This document shows positions 40,612-49,957 of a stretch of DNA of 64,000 nt, in pieces. Position 1 is the first letter of the stretch. Each line of letters opens with the position of its first letter. The stretch is from contig CALJTV010000005.1 of assembly GCA_937975645.1 (NCBI GenBank), positions 128,021 through 192,020 of the forward strand. Direction: 5' to 3'. The notes beneath the pieces are model-generated. The model had not been told where the DNA came from, made no database searches, and saw only the letters and a program-made list of their open reading frames with translations. The translations under genes were made by a program, and so were the position numbers. This DNA is from an uncultured Dehalococcoidia bacterium. Lineage in GTDB: Bacteria; Chloroflexota; Dehalococcoidia; GIF9; UBA5629.

Positions 40612-42291
40612 TTGGCAGAACACATTTTTATCGGCGTCGCCTGGCCCTATGCAAACGGTTCTTTACATCTGGGGCACATCGCTGGCGCCTACCTGCCAGC
40701 AGACATTTTTGCCCGCTACCACCGCCTTAAAGGCAACCGCGTCCTCATGGTCTCCGGGAGCGACCAGCATGGCACGCCGATCACCCTCCGTGCCGAGCAG
40801 GAGGGGAAAACACCCCAAGAGATAGTTTCCCACTACCACAACGAGTTCCTTGACTGCTGGAACAAGCTAGGCATATCTTGGGACCTGTTCACCACCACCG
40901 GAACGGAGAACCACACCCGAGTCGTCCACGACATCTTCCTCAAATTGCTGGACAAGGGGTACATATATAAGTCCACCATGCCCCAGGCATATTGTCCAAG
41001 CTGCCGTCGTTTCCTCCCTGACCGCTATGTTGAGGGGACCTGCCCCTACTGCAGGTCACCACAGGCACGCGGCGACCAGTGTGATGAATGCGGTCGGACG
41101 ATGAACCCTGCCGACCTCCTTGACATGCGCTGCCGCCTCTGCTCTACCACTCCTCGCTGGGAGGTCTCGGAGCACTTCTTCTTTCGCCTCAGCGCCTTCG
41201 AGGACAGGCTCAAGCTGTGGGTGCAGACACAGGCCCACTGGCGGCAGAATGTGCTCAATTTTACCCTGGGCATGCTCGAGGGTGGCTTGAAAGACCGCGC
41301 CATCACCCGCGATATAGACTGGGGAGTGACCGTGCCCCAGCCCGGCTTTGAACTCAAGCGCATCTATGTCTGGTTCGAGGCGGTGATCGGCTATCTTTCC
41401 GCCAGCAAGGAATGGGCACAAAAGCACGGAGACCCCACCGCCTGGGAAAATTTCTGGAAGGGCGGTGCCAGGGGCTACTACTTCATCGGCAAGGACAATA
41501 TCCCCTTCCACACCCTCATCTGGCCAGCCATGCTCATGGGCTACGATGACCTCAACCTCCCCTACGATGTGCCCGCCAATGAATTCCTCACCATCGAGGG
41601 GAAAAAACTGTCCACCAGCCGCAACTGGGCAGTATGGGTGCCCGATTACCTTCAGCGCTATGACCCAGACCCCCTTCGCTATCTCCTCTCGGTGAACATG
41701 CCCGAGAACGGAGATACCGACTTCTCCTGGCGGGAGTTCCTCCGCCGCAATAACGATGAGCTTGTAGCCACCTACGGCAACCTGGCACACAGGGTGCTCA
41801 CCTTCACCCAGCGGTACTTCTCCAGTGCAGTGCCCGACCCCGGCGAGCTCGATGGTCAAAGCCAGGAGTTGGTATCCCGGGCACGGATGACATTAGAAGA
41901 GATGGACAGGCTGCTTGCCCGCTGCCACTTCAAAGAGGCGATTAAGACAGCCATGTCCCTGGCACAGGAGGTCAACCGCTACCTGGACGACAAGTCGCCC
42001 TGGAAGCAGGTGAAAGAGTCCAAACAGGAGTCCGCCACAGCCATATACACAGCACTGACAGCGCTGTCTGCACTTAAGACCGCCCTTTATCCTTTCCTTC
42101 CCTTCAGTTCATCCAGACTCCACCGGTTCCTTGGCTTTGCAGGTAACATCGAAGCTACTGGCTGGAGACTGCAAATGCCACAGCCGGGGAAAGAACTGCC
42201 ACCCCCAGAACCGCTTTTCCGTAAGCTCGACGAGTCCATCATCGAGGAGGAGAGCAAACGCCTGGGCACAGCGGAGCCAAAATGGGCCTGA
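40612..42291 (+). CDS. metG: Methionyl-tRNA synthetase
   Basis: A 559-residue class I MetRS. The HIGH motif is HLGH at 19-22 and the KMSKS equivalent is KLSTS in EGKKLSTSRNW. The connective domain has four zinc cysteine pairs (CPSC, CPYC, CDEC, CRLC), i.e. the two-knuckle form. The C-terminal tRNA-binding EMAP-like domain is absent. The start is TTG with GAGGGG upstream. It overlaps the polyprenyl synthase start by 10 bp. Confidence 0.96.
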   Translation: MAEHIFIGVAWPYANGSLHLGHIAGAYLPADIFARYHRLKGNRVLMVSGSDQHGTPITLRAEQEGKTPQEIVSHYHNEFLDCWNKLGISWDLFTTTGTENHTRVVHDIFLKLLDKGYIYKSTMPQAYCPSCRRFLPDRYVEGTCPYCRSPQARGDQCDECGRTMNPADLLDMRCRLCSTTPRWEVSEHFFFRLSAFEDRLKLWVQTQAHWRQNVLNFTLGMLEGGLKDRAITRDIDWGVTVPQPGFELKRIYVWFEAVIGYLSASKEWAQKHGDPTAWENFWKGGARGYYFIGKDNIPFHTLIWPAMLMGYDDLNLPYDVPANEFLTIEGKKLSTSRNWAVWVPDYLQRYDPDPLRYLLSVNMPENGDTDFSWREFLRRNNDELVATYGNLAHRVLTFTQRYFSSAVPDPGELDGQSQELVSRARMTLEEMDRLLARCHFKEAIKTAMSLAQEVNRYLDDKSPWKQVKESKQESATAIYTALTALSALKTALYPFLPFSSSRLHRFLGFAGNIEATGWRLQMPQPGKELPPPEPLFRKLDESIIEEESKRLGTAEPKWA

Positions 42292-43244
42292 CGGATATCT
42301 ACAAGCCCATCCAGAAAGACCTGCACAGGGTCGAGCAGGGATTGAAAAAGATAGCCAACACCGCCTCCCCGTTGCTCTCAGAACTGCTGGACTACACCCT
42401 CCAGAACGGTGGCAAGCGGATACGCCCGGCACTGACTCTGCTTGCTGGCAAATTCGGGCAATACGATGCCCCGCGCCTGGTGCTCATGGCTACCGCTATC
42501 GAGCTGCTCCATACCGCAACCCTCGTCCACGATGACATCGTGGACAAATCAGCGGTGCGCCGTGGCAAACCCACCGTCAGCCGAACCTGGGGGGAGAACA
42601 GAGCTCTGCTCCTGGGCGACTACCTCTTCGCCCGTGCCGGCAGGCTGACTGCCAGCACCGGCAACCTCAAGGTGGTGGAACTGTTCTCCGAGACGCTGAT
42701 GACCATCTCCGCCGGCGAACTGAAACAGACCAGTGTTGTCTTCGACCTCCAGAAAGCCCGCGAGGAATACTTCGACTGGATCAGCTCCAAGACAGCCTGC
42801 CTCTTCGCTACCGCTACTGAATCGGGAGCCATCCTGGCAAACACGCCCGAAAGCACCATCGGTGCCCTGCGGGAGTACGGGGTAAACTTTGGCATCGCTT
42901 TCCAGATAATAGATGATGTGCTCGACTTCGTGGGCGAAGAGGCAGAACTGGGCAAACCAGTGGGCTCCGACCTCAGCGAAGGTATCGCCACCCTACCCAC
43001 CATCCTCTTCATGGAGTCACACCCGGAGAACGATGTGGTGGCAAGTATCGTGGCGAAAAGGGGAACCGAGTCTACCGCTGCAGCACTGGAGATGGTGCGC
43101 AGCTCCACAGCCATCGAGCATTGCCTCGAGATTGCCTCAGACTTTGCCACCAAGGCATGCCAGGCTATACAACACCTCCCCGACATTCCAGCAAAACAGT
43201 CACTTGTGGACCTAGCACGCTATATCATTACAAGGCGCAAATAA
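42282..43244 (+). CDS. Polyprenyl diphosphate synthase (trans-isoprenyl family)
   Basis: A 320-residue prenyltransferase that lengthens isoprenoid diphosphates, probably for quinone or similar tails. The first Asp-rich motif is DDIVD in LVHDDIVDKSAVRRG, the second is DDVLD in FQIIDDVLDFVG, and GGKRIRPAL is the N-terminal substrate motif. Chain length cannot be told exactly. It overlaps metG by 10 bp and converges on ftsH. Confidence 0.93.
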   Translation: MGLTDIYKPIQKDLHRVEQGLKKIANTASPLLSELLDYTLQNGGKRIRPALTLLAGKFGQYDAPRLVLMATAIELLHTATLVHDDIVDKSAVRRGKPTVSRTWGENRALLLGDYLFARAGRLTASTGNLKVVELFSETLMTISAGELKQTSVVFDLQKAREEYFDWISSKTACLFATATESGAILANTPESTIGALREYGVNFGIAFQIIDDVLDFVGEEAELGKPVGSDLSEGIATLPTILFMESHPENDVVASIVAKRGTESTAAALEMVRSSTAIEHCLEIASDFATKACQAIQHLPDIPAKQSLVDLARYIITRRK

Positions 43245-43292
43245 AAAATCTAGAAACAAGGGGTAAGCAAGCTAACAGCTTCGAAGGTGGGA

Positions 43293-45152
43293 CTATGGTC
43301 CCGGTGCCGGCACCGTTTCCTTCTCCCTCTCGGAGGGCAACGGTTTCCCAAGCAAAGCTTCAAACTCAGTTTCCTCCAGCGTCTCCTTGGCAAGGAGCTG
43401 CTCCGCCACCAGCCTCAGTCTGTCCCTGTTACCAGCCAATATCTTTTTGGCGGTCTCGTAAGCCTCTGTTATCAAGCTATGCACTTCTTCATCTATCAGC
43501 TCCGCCACCTTTTCGCTGTAGTTCCGTTGCTCGTGTATCTCCCGCCCCAGAAAAACGAGCTCCTCGCGCTTGCCAAAGGTGCGCGGTCCCAGCTTCGGGC
43601 TCATACCATACTCGGTGACCATCTTCCGTGCCAGACTGGTAGCTTGTTCGAGGTCGTTCTGAGCGCCAGTGGAAAGCTCTCCAAACACGATCTCCTCAGC
43701 CGCACGCCCGGCTAAAGTCACCACCAGCCTGTCCTTGAACTGAGAGTAAGTCCACAGGTGTCGGTCTTCAGTAGGCAAGAAACGCGTCCAGCCACCCATC
43801 ATACCCCTCGCCACAATGGATATCTTGTGCACCGGGTCAGCATTAGGTAGCATCTTTGCCGCCAGTGCATGCCCGGTCTCGTGGTAAGCGATTATCTCTC
43901 GCTCCTTGGGGCTTATTATCCGCCCCTTCTTCTCGGGACCAGCGATGACACGGTCTATAGCATCTTCCAATTCCTTCAGACCTATTTCCTTCAGGTCACG
44001 CCGTGCCGCCAGAATAGCCGCTTCGTTGATTAAGTTGGCGAGGTCAGCACCGCTGAAGCCAGGAGTCTGCTTCGCGATTATATCCAAGTCGGCGTCCTTC
44101 GCCAGCGGCTTGCCTTTGGCATGGACCCTAAGAATAGCCCTCCTACCATTGAGGTCTGGCTGGTCGATCACCACATGCCGGTCAAAACGCCCTGGTCGCA
44201 ACAGCGCCGGGTCAAGGATATCAGGACGGTTGGTCGCTGCCAGCACGATAACATTGGTGCTGCTGTCAAACCCGTCCATCTCCACCAGTATCTGGTTCAG
44301 CGTCTGCTCGCGCTCATCATGCCCACCACCAAGACCCGCGCCACGGTGCCTGCCCACCGCATCGATCTCATCTATGAACACGATGCACGGCGCATTCCGC
44401 TTTGCTTGGTCAAAAAGGTCCCTCACCCTCGAGGCACCCACGCCAACGAACATCTCCACGAACTCGCTGCCACTTATAGAGAAGAAGGGCACTCCCGCCT
44501 CTCCGGCAACAGCCTTGGCTATCAGCGTCTTACCACAGCCCGGCGGTCCTACCAGTAGTATACCTCTAGGGATGCGGGCACCCAGAGCCAAAAACCTCTG
44601 TGGCGCCTTGAGGAACTCCACCACCTCCTGTAGTTCCGCCTTGGCTTCGTCCACTCCGGCGACATCAGCAAACGTCACCGAAGGCTTATTCCCTGAAGCC
44701 AGCCTGGCGCGGCTCCGAGCGAAATTGAACGCCTGTGCATTGGCACCACGCGCCGAGCGGAACAGGAAGAACAACAAGGCACCAAAAAGGAGCAGCGGGA
44801 TAAAGCTCGCCAACAAACCACCCCAGTCGAAGCCTCCAGACTTAACCGAAAGCTTCACACCACCCTCGCCCAGGGGCACCCCCTCTTCCTTCAAGGTGTC
44901 CATAAGCTCCTTGCTGCTGCCCACAAAAGCCACCTTCAACTTCTTCTGCCCCTCCTTCAGTCCTATCAGCGTGCTGCCCTCTTGCTGGATGGTATCTATC
45001 TGCCCCGACTTCGCCTCCTCCACGAAAGTGTAGAAGTCCACATCCTTGGGTTTCTGGGTAGTGGGCAGGAAGCTGAAAGCCAGCGCCAGCACGGCTATCA
45101 GCACCAGCAAATAGAACAGACCACCTTGCCACCACTTGGATTTCATTTCCAT
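43293..45152 (-). CDS. ftsH: ATP-dependent zinc metalloprotease FtsH
   Basis: A 619-residue membrane AAA+ protease. TM1 is about 11-29, the extracytoplasmic domain follows, TM2 is about 112-131, Walker A is GPPGCGKT (202-209), Walker B is [11 protein letters not shown], the arginine region is [12 protein letters not shown], and the protease site is AYHETGHAL. The usual GRQRGAG loop is GRHRGAG here. It degrades misfolded and regulatory membrane proteins. ATG 45152 and ATG 45146 are both possible starts. It is monocistronic with an extended -10 promoter. Confidence 0.96.
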   Translation of the reverse strand: MEMKSKWWQGGLFYLLVLIAVLALAFSFLPTTQKPKDVDFYTFVEEAKSGQIDTIQQEGSTLIGLKEGQKKLKVAFVGSSKELMDTLKEEGVPLGEGGVKLSVKSGGFDWGGLLASFIPLLLFGALLFFLFRSARGANAQAFNFARSRARLASGNKPSVTFADVAGVDEAKAELQEVVEFLKAPQRFLALGARIPRGILLVGPPGCGKTLIAKAVAGEAGVPFFSISGSEFVEMFVGVGASRVRDLFDQAKRNAPCIVFIDEIDAVGRHRGAGLGGGHDEREQTLNQILVEMDGFDSSTNVIVLAATNRPDILDPALLRPGRFDRHVVIDQPDLNGRRAILRVHAKGKPLAKDADLDIIAKQTPGFSGADLANLINEAAILAARRDLKEIGLKELEDAIDRVIAGPEKKGRIISPKEREIIAYHETGHALAAKMLPNADPVHKISIVARGMMGGWTRFLPTEDRHLWTYSQFKDRLVVTLAGRAAEEIVFGELSTGAQNDLEQATSLARKMVTEYGMSPKLGPRTFGKREELVFLGREIHEQRNYSEKVAELIDEEVHSLITEAYETAKKILAGNRDRLRLVAEQLLAKETLEETEFEALLGKPLPSEREKETVPAPGP

Positions 45153-45165
45153 TCCCTACGCACCA

Positions 45166-45174
45166 ATTATATCA
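45166..45174 (-). promoter_or_regulatory. Extended -10 promoter of ftsH
   Basis: TGATATAAT (TGnTATAAT) on the minus strand, hexamer 45171-45166, with no -35 of note. The leader to ATG 45152 is about 7 nt by the usual spacing. Confidence 0.5.
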
Positions 45175-45237
45175 AAATCTGTTGAATAAGGGAAAAAGAT
45201 GACATAAACTTCAGTATGGCACCGGGACGTGCCTTGT

Positions 45238-46083
45238 CTATCGCTGGCACATTGACCTGTAGGTCTCCTGCAGCAGCAGCGCGTCCTCCTCAAGGTTAGG
45301 ACTCTCGCTGATCACCAGCCCCTTGACACCGAAGTCGCACAGCGCTCTGATGAAATCAGTATAGTTGAAGTCCGAGTTCCTCAAGTTCAGGTGCCTGCTC
45401 TCCCCGCTCCTGGTATAGGCGATGCCTGAGACATGGATGTGCATGTCCTCCAGTGCTCTCTTGCCCAGCGTGGTTTCCACCTGCCTCAGGATGGAAGCGA
45501 AGCCCTCGTACGAGTTGTATTCCCCGGTACGGGCATGCCAGTGGGCGAAGTCTACACATGGCGCCACCCCTTCTACTTCCGCACTCAGCCTCAGCACCTC
45601 TTCCAACGTACCAAACTGGCTCCCCTTCCCGGTGACCTCTGGCCTCACCCACACTCTGTTGCCTTCTGCCCTGAGCTGCCTCACTATCCACTGCAACTGG
45701 CTCTTCACCTGCTGGTACACCATTTCCGGCGGCGTATCTAGGTAAAATGCAGCATGGAACACAATGCTCCTAGCGCCGCACAGATGTGCTATGCGCGCCG
45801 TCTGCAGTATCCTCTCTTGGCTGGCTTTCACCTTGTCCGGCTCGGCAGCATTCAGGTTTATAAAGTAGGGACCGTGGGCGCTCAGCGCCACGCCCAGCCT
45901 TTTCGCCGTCTCACCTACCGCCAGCGCTGTCTCTCTACCCATCTTCACCCCCTGCACAAACTCCAACTCCATACACCCCAGCCCCAGCTCCGCCACCCGC
46001 TCCACGCCAGCCTCCGTAGACCTCGCCTTGGCACTCAGCGGCACCCCAGCGGGACCGAAAAGCAGCTCTCCCATCTTCGTCAC
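45238..46083 (-). CDS. Endonuclease IV-like / xylose isomerase-like TIM barrel protein
   Basis: A 281-residue TIM barrel of the AP endonuclease 2 superfamily. Metal-ligand positions resemble Nfo: SAHGPYFINL, SIVFHAA, PEVTGKGSQFGT, PCVDFAHWHARTG, HIHVSGI and ISESPN. That supports a DNA-repair AP endonuclease or a closely related phosphodiesterase, but sugar isomerases share the fold. It has no close partner gene and the promoter is not clear. Confidence 0.8.
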   Translation of the reverse strand: MTKMGELLFGPAGVPLSAKARSTEAGVERVAELGLGCMELEFVQGVKMGRETALAVGETAKRLGVALSAHGPYFINLNAAEPDKVKASQERILQTARIAHLCGARSIVFHAAFYLDTPPEMVYQQVKSQLQWIVRQLRAEGNRVWVRPEVTGKGSQFGTLEEVLRLSAEVEGVAPCVDFAHWHARTGEYNSYEGFASILRQVETTLGKRALEDMHIHVSGIAYTRSGESRHLNLRNSDFNYTDFIRALCDFGVKGLVISESPNLEEDALLLQETYRSMCQR

Positions 46084-46240
46084 TCCAGCGTTACTTACGC
46101 AAAAATTATACTTTCAAACGGCGCAAAATACTACGCCACCTCATCCCAAAATAATACTCTCCCTACTAAGATTGTGGAAAACACACGACCTAATCACACC
46201 CTCTCCATATAAGCCATATAAGCAAGAGGGACCTATTCAC

Positions 46241-46276
46241 TCCCTTTCCCTTATAGGGAGAGGGACAGGGTGGGGA
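46241..46276. repeat. REP-like inverted repeat with GGGACAGGGTGGGG tail
   Basis: TCCCTTTCCC and GGGAGAGGGA flank TTATA and can fold, and the tail AGGGTGGGGA resembles the 63355-63402 unit. It ends directly before the DUF167 promoter, just as copy 2 at 39447 ends before the rsmI promoter. Confidence 0.6.
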
Positions 46277-46285
46277 TGTTATAAT
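46277..46285 (+). promoter_or_regulatory. Extended -10 promoter of the DUF167 gene
   Basis: TGTTATAAT (TGnTATAAT), hexamer 46280-46285, lies 10 bp before the ATG, so the leader is about 4 nt. Confidence 0.6.
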
Positions 46286-46295
46286 TAGTACCAGG

Positions 46296-46580
46296 ATGCC
46301 ACACACGGTCACGGCGAAAATCGCCGTCATCATTCAGCCCAATGCCAGCCAGAACAGACTGGTATCTTTCCAGAACGGCGTATGGCGCCTCAAAATCGCC
46401 GCCCCACCCGTCGAAGGTAAAGCAAACAGAGAACTCATCGCCTTTCTAAGTGGCCTCCTCCGCATAAGCAAGAGCCAGCTAACCATCGAAAAGGGCTTCA
46501 CCAGCAGTCACAAACTGGTAACCATAAGTGGACTGAGTCAACGGCAAGTAGATAGCTTGCTCCAGAAAACTCTCGGCTAG
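46296..46580 (+). CDS. DUF167 / YggU-family protein
   Basis: A 94-residue protein of DUF167. Typical parts are VIIQPNASQNRLV and LKIAAPPVEGKANRELIAFLSGLLRISKSQLTIEKGFTSSHK, which contain the conserved PP-x-GKAN core. The function is unknown. There is no ribosome site, and the -10 box is so close that the mRNA is nearly leaderless. Confidence 0.88.
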   Translation: MPHTVTAKIAVIIQPNASQNRLVSFQNGVWRLKIAAPPVEGKANRELIAFLSGLLRISKSQLTIEKGFTSSHKLVTISGLSQRQVDSLLQKTLG

Positions 46581-46601
46581 GTAGAAGCTAGGTGGAAAAG
46601 G

Positions 46602-46631
46602 GCACCACCCAAAAACACCAGAAGGTGGTGC
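46602..46631 (+). terminator. Hairpin after DUF167
   Basis: GCACCACC (46602-46609) pairs with GGTGGTGC (46624-46631) across a 14-nt loop, 21 bp after the stop. The downstream tract is not T-rich. The rest of the 46581-46837 gap shows no gene. Confidence 0.5.
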
Positions 46632-46837
46632 GGCGCACTATGGCAGGTGAATAAGAGCCTCCCCACGTAACCTGTCAACCTCGCGTTTTTCATTTGGCTC
46701 GGACCTTTCTTAGCCATACGGCACAACTCCATCATTGCTCTATTTATATAAGACAGTCTTATAAGGCTACGGGCAAATTGTGTCCACACGCCGTCGTTTG
46801 ACACGGGACTGCTTGACTTCTTAAAATACCGTTTGTT

Positions 46838-47434
46838 GTGAGTACATCAGATATTACTGGAAAGACGGTTGCGCAAAGGTTACCAGCGTTGCTAGCAGCC
46901 CTGCTCCTCTTTTCATCCTTGCTTTTTGCCTGCATGAAAGAAGTATCTCAAGCGGAAGCCCCGGCACCACCAGCCACCCTGGAGCTTGCCAGTACCGCCT
47001 TCCCGGACGGAGGCAATATACCTGTAAAATACACTTGTGACGGCGAAAACGTCTCGCCACCGCTCGCCTGGGGAGGACCACCGGCGGGGACAAAATCGTT
47101 CGCCCTTATCTGCGATGACCCTGATGCCCCTATAGGTGTGTTTACCCACTGGGTCATCTTCAATATCCCACCCACCGCGAGGCAACTTGAGGAAGGCGTC
47201 CCAGCACAGGAAAGACTGGCAAACGGCACCTTGCAGGGCAAAAGCGGCTTCGGTAAACTCGGCTACGGCGGCCCCTGCCCACCCAGGGGCTCACCCCACC
47301 ACTACCGCTTCACCATCTACGCACTGGACACAGTGCTCGACCTTAAGCCCGGTGCCTCCAAGAATGACCTTTTGGAGGCGATGAAAGGGCATATCCTCGC
47401 CCAGGGACAGCTTATCGGCATCTATCAGCGTTAG
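46838..47434 (+). CDS. YbhB/YbcL-family PEBP lipoprotein
   Basis: A 198-residue phosphatidylethanolamine-binding-protein homologue. The N-terminus is a hydrophobic signal ending LLFAC (Cys32), so it should be lipid-anchored. The PEBP core includes CDGENVSPPLAWGGPPAGTKSFALICDDPDAP, THWVIFNIP, YGGPCPPRGSPHHYRFTIYALD. The start is GTG. Its ligand is unknown; bacterial members are small-molecule-binding or inhibitor-like proteins. Confidence 0.88.
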   Translation: MSTSDITGKTVAQRLPALLAALLLFSSLLFACMKEVSQAEAPAPPATLELASTAFPDGGNIPVKYTCDGENVSPPLAWGGPPAGTKSFALICDDPDAPIGVFTHWVIFNIPPTARQLEEGVPAQERLANGTLQGKSGFGKLGYGGPCPPRGSPHHYRFTIYALDTVLDLKPGASKNDLLEAMKGHILAQGQLIGIYQR

Positions 47435-47478
47435 TCTACTTTTTTCATGCAAGTCTACCTTAATACACTTAAATACAA

Positions 47479-49956
47479 ATGAGAGTTAAAGCAACTGCCA
47501 TAATTCTGATATTCTTCGCAGTGTCTGCCCTGACAGTGCCAGCACTGGATACCCAGCCGGCTACCGCTCAGTCAGCCTGCGACTGGATTGAATATGCCAA
47601 TAACCCCATATTCGGGCAGCACCTCGGCGGCGCCAAGGCTTATTATGTCAAGGTGCTCTACGACTCAGACCAGTTCTCCGGGCATGGCGATAGCGCCTAC
47701 TACAAGATGTGGTTCGGCTCGAGCAGTGGCACCGGCTACGCCTACTCCGACGACGGTATAGTCTGGACGGAAGGAGCAAACCCTGTATCCGGCCTGGCAA
47801 ATGGCGCCAACCACCCGCTGGTGAAGTATGACCCCAACGGCTTCGGCCACGGTGTCTACTACAAAATATGGTACTGGGACCCAAACGTAAGCATCTACAC
47901 CATCCATACTCTGAGATACGCTGAGTCCGCCGACGGGGTACACTGGACGCACGACCAGCCGCTCACCCAGGACGCCACCTTCCCGCTGGTCACCGGTGGT
48001 CCCGTGGGCTGGAACCGGGGCTCCTATGGTCCCGGCGACCTTGTCTATAACCCCAGCGGTTCAAATACTCTGGATGACAGCAATATCTGGAACAACAAGT
48101 ATGTCATGTACTACATGGGCACCAATGGTAGTAACGAGTACATCGGTCTAGCTTACTCCACCGATGGCAAGCACTGGAAAAGGTGGGGAAATAGCCCCAT
48201 ACTCACCCCATGCGACGAAGGCGGCTGCGGCAGTGGTCCAGTACCGTCCTGCTGGGACTATTGCTCGGTGGGCTACTCTAGAGTGATAAAAATAGGCAGT
48301 CTCTGGCACATGTGGTACGGCGGTGGTCCTAACACCAACCACGGCATCGGCTATGCCACCTCCACCGACGGCGTAAATTGGACAAAGCATCCGGACAGTC
48401 CAATTTTTCACAAAAACGACGGCGTAGCCTGGAGGAACGACCGGACTTATACCCCTTGGGTACTGTATGACCCGGATAACTTCAGCGGACATGGCAACTC
48501 CTGCCCCTTTAAGATGTGGTTCAGCGGGAAAGACAGTTCTGGGAAATATTCCATCGGCTATGCCAGCGCCACTCCAGTGGATGCCGGACCAGACCAGAGG
48601 GTCTGTCAGGGCAGCAGCCCTATACCGCTGGCCGGAGCCCTGCCTCCCGGTGGCACCTGGAGCGGTGTAGGAGTCTCCAATTCTACCTTCGACCCCACTG
48701 GGCTCGACCCCGGCGACTACACAGTCACCTACACCTACACCAACGCCAAAGGCTGCACCAGCAGCGATAACAAGACTGTGACCATAGACGCCAAGCCCAC
48801 AGTTACCGCCTTCAGCAACTCGCCGGTCTGCATCGGTGACACCATCCAGCTCGTGGGGGTCTCGGACAATGCTACCTCCTTCTATTGGACTGGTCCCAAC
48901 GGCTTTGCCAGCAGCCAACAGTTGCCGTTGATTCCCAATGCCACAGAGGCAATGTCCGGCGATTACACGCTCGCCGTCACCAGCCCCTACGGTTGCACCA
49001 ACTCCACCACGGTGACCGTAAGCGTGGTGCCCTGCGCCGGTGACTTTGGTCTCGGCGACGCCAGCGCAATACCCCCCGAAACCACCTGCCCACTATCGAT
49101 GTCAGTCAATACCGAAGGTCGCGTGGCTACAGTCAGCCTCACCACAAAGGGGACGCTCTGCGGTGGCTGCACAGCGAGAGACCTGGCAGGGAGATACAGC
49201 TTGGAAATTGAGGACGGCACCACACTGCTGCTTGCCGATAGGACTGTGCCAAAGCTGATAACAATCAAGACTGCAAAGGCACCGCTGCCGCCAACACCAC
49301 CAAACACCGTCCCGGTGGGGCAAGCCTACGAGTTCAATGCCTATTCCACTGCCTATGAGAGTACACCATCGCCCCTCACTGTTTCGCCACCAGCTAGGCT
49401 GCTCCTCACCTACGCCCCCAATGACCTGCCGCAAAAGGTGACCGAGGTGTTCATCGCCACATACAGCCCACGCGAGGGTTGGACACCGCTATCCCCGGTG
49501 CCGGGTGCTGTTGCCGCTGTGGGCGAAGCTCGCGGTCTGGTGGGCCACTTCTCGCTCTTCGCCGTACTTGCCAGGGTTCCCGAGCTAGCACCGGCTAAAT
49601 TCACCCTCAGCAACCTCACCATCAGCCCGCAGGCGGTCCAGCCCGGGCAACAACTGAAAGTCAGTATCGATGTAGCCAACGTCGGCGAAAAGAGCGACGA
49701 TTACACCGTGGAACTCCTTGTCGACGGCAGGACAAGAGCAACAAAAGGGTTGACCCTCTCCGGCGGGGAAACGCGGACTGTAGAATTTATTGTTGTAGAA
49801 AACACACCGGGAGACCACCGGATAGAGGTGGCAGGAATAAGCGCCGAGTTCAAGGTCACAAAGCAGAACAGGGTGCCCGCAGTCTACCTATGGCTGATAG
49901 CTGCAGTGATAGTGGCCATAGCTCTGGTGACAACCAAACTGCTGCTCAGCAGATGA
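47479..49956 (+). CDS. Large cell-surface protein: beta-propeller-like repeats, Ig-like and CARDB-type domains, C-terminal anchor
   Basis: An 825-residue secreted protein. The signal sequence is about residues 1-31 (ends ATAQS). The first ~370 residues carry repeats of the type YS-DG--W (for example AYSDDGIVWT, YSTDGKHWKRW, TSTDGVNWTKH) alternating with aromatic segments such as MWFGSSSG and MWYGGGPN, as in five-bladed propellers of glycoside-hydrolase-like proteins. Next come two Ig/PKD-like regions (CQGSSPIPL..., VCIGDTIQLVG...) and a CARDB-like domain (NLTISPQAVQPGQQLKVSIDVANVG). A C-terminal hydrophobic helix and short basic end anchor it. No catalytic residues can be assigned; binding to surfaces or sugars is plausible. 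Confidence 0.75.
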   Translation: MRVKATAIILIFFAVSALTVPALDTQPATAQSACDWIEYANNPIFGQHLGGAKAYYVKVLYDSDQFSGHGDSAYYKMWFGSSSGTGYAYSDDGIVWTEGANPVSGLANGANHPLVKYDPNGFGHGVYYKIWYWDPNVSIYTIHTLRYAESADGVHWTHDQPLTQDATFPLVTGGPVGWNRGSYGPGDLVYNPSGSNTLDDSNIWNNKYVMYYMGTNGSNEYIGLAYSTDGKHWKRWGNSPILTPCDEGGCGSGPVPSCWDYCSVGYSRVIKIGSLWHMWYGGGPNTNHGIGYATSTDGVNWTKHPDSPIFHKNDGVAWRNDRTYTPWVLYDPDNFSGHGNSCPFKMWFSGKDSSGKYSIGYASATPVDAGPDQRVCQGSSPIPLAGALPPGGTWSGVGVSNSTFDPTGLDPGDYTVTYTYTNAKGCTSSDNKTVTIDAKPTVTAFSNSPVCIGDTIQLVGVSDNATSFYWTGPNGFASSQQLPLIPNATEAMSGDYTLAVTSPYGCTNSTTVTVSVVPCAGDFGLGDASAIPPETTCPLSMSVNTEGRVATVSLTTKGTLCGGCTARDLAGRYSLEIEDGTTLLLADRTVPKLITIKTAKAPLPPTPPNTVPVGQAYEFNAYSTAYESTPSPLTVSPPARLLLTYAPNDLPQKVTEVFIATYSPREGWTPLSPVPGAVAAVGEARGLVGHFSLFAVLARVPELAPAKFTLSNLTISPQAVQPGQQLKVSIDVANVGEKSDDYTVELLVDGRTRATKGLTLSGGETRTVEFIVVENTPGDHRIEVAGISAEFKVTKQNRVPAVYLWLIAAVIVAIALVTTKLLLSR

Positions 49957-49957
49957 G

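Noticed and set aside
43245-43292. Terminator between polyprenyl synthase and ftsH
   Set aside because: GGGAC/GTCCC can pair around 43290-43302, but it overlaps the end of ftsH and the stem is too short to claim.
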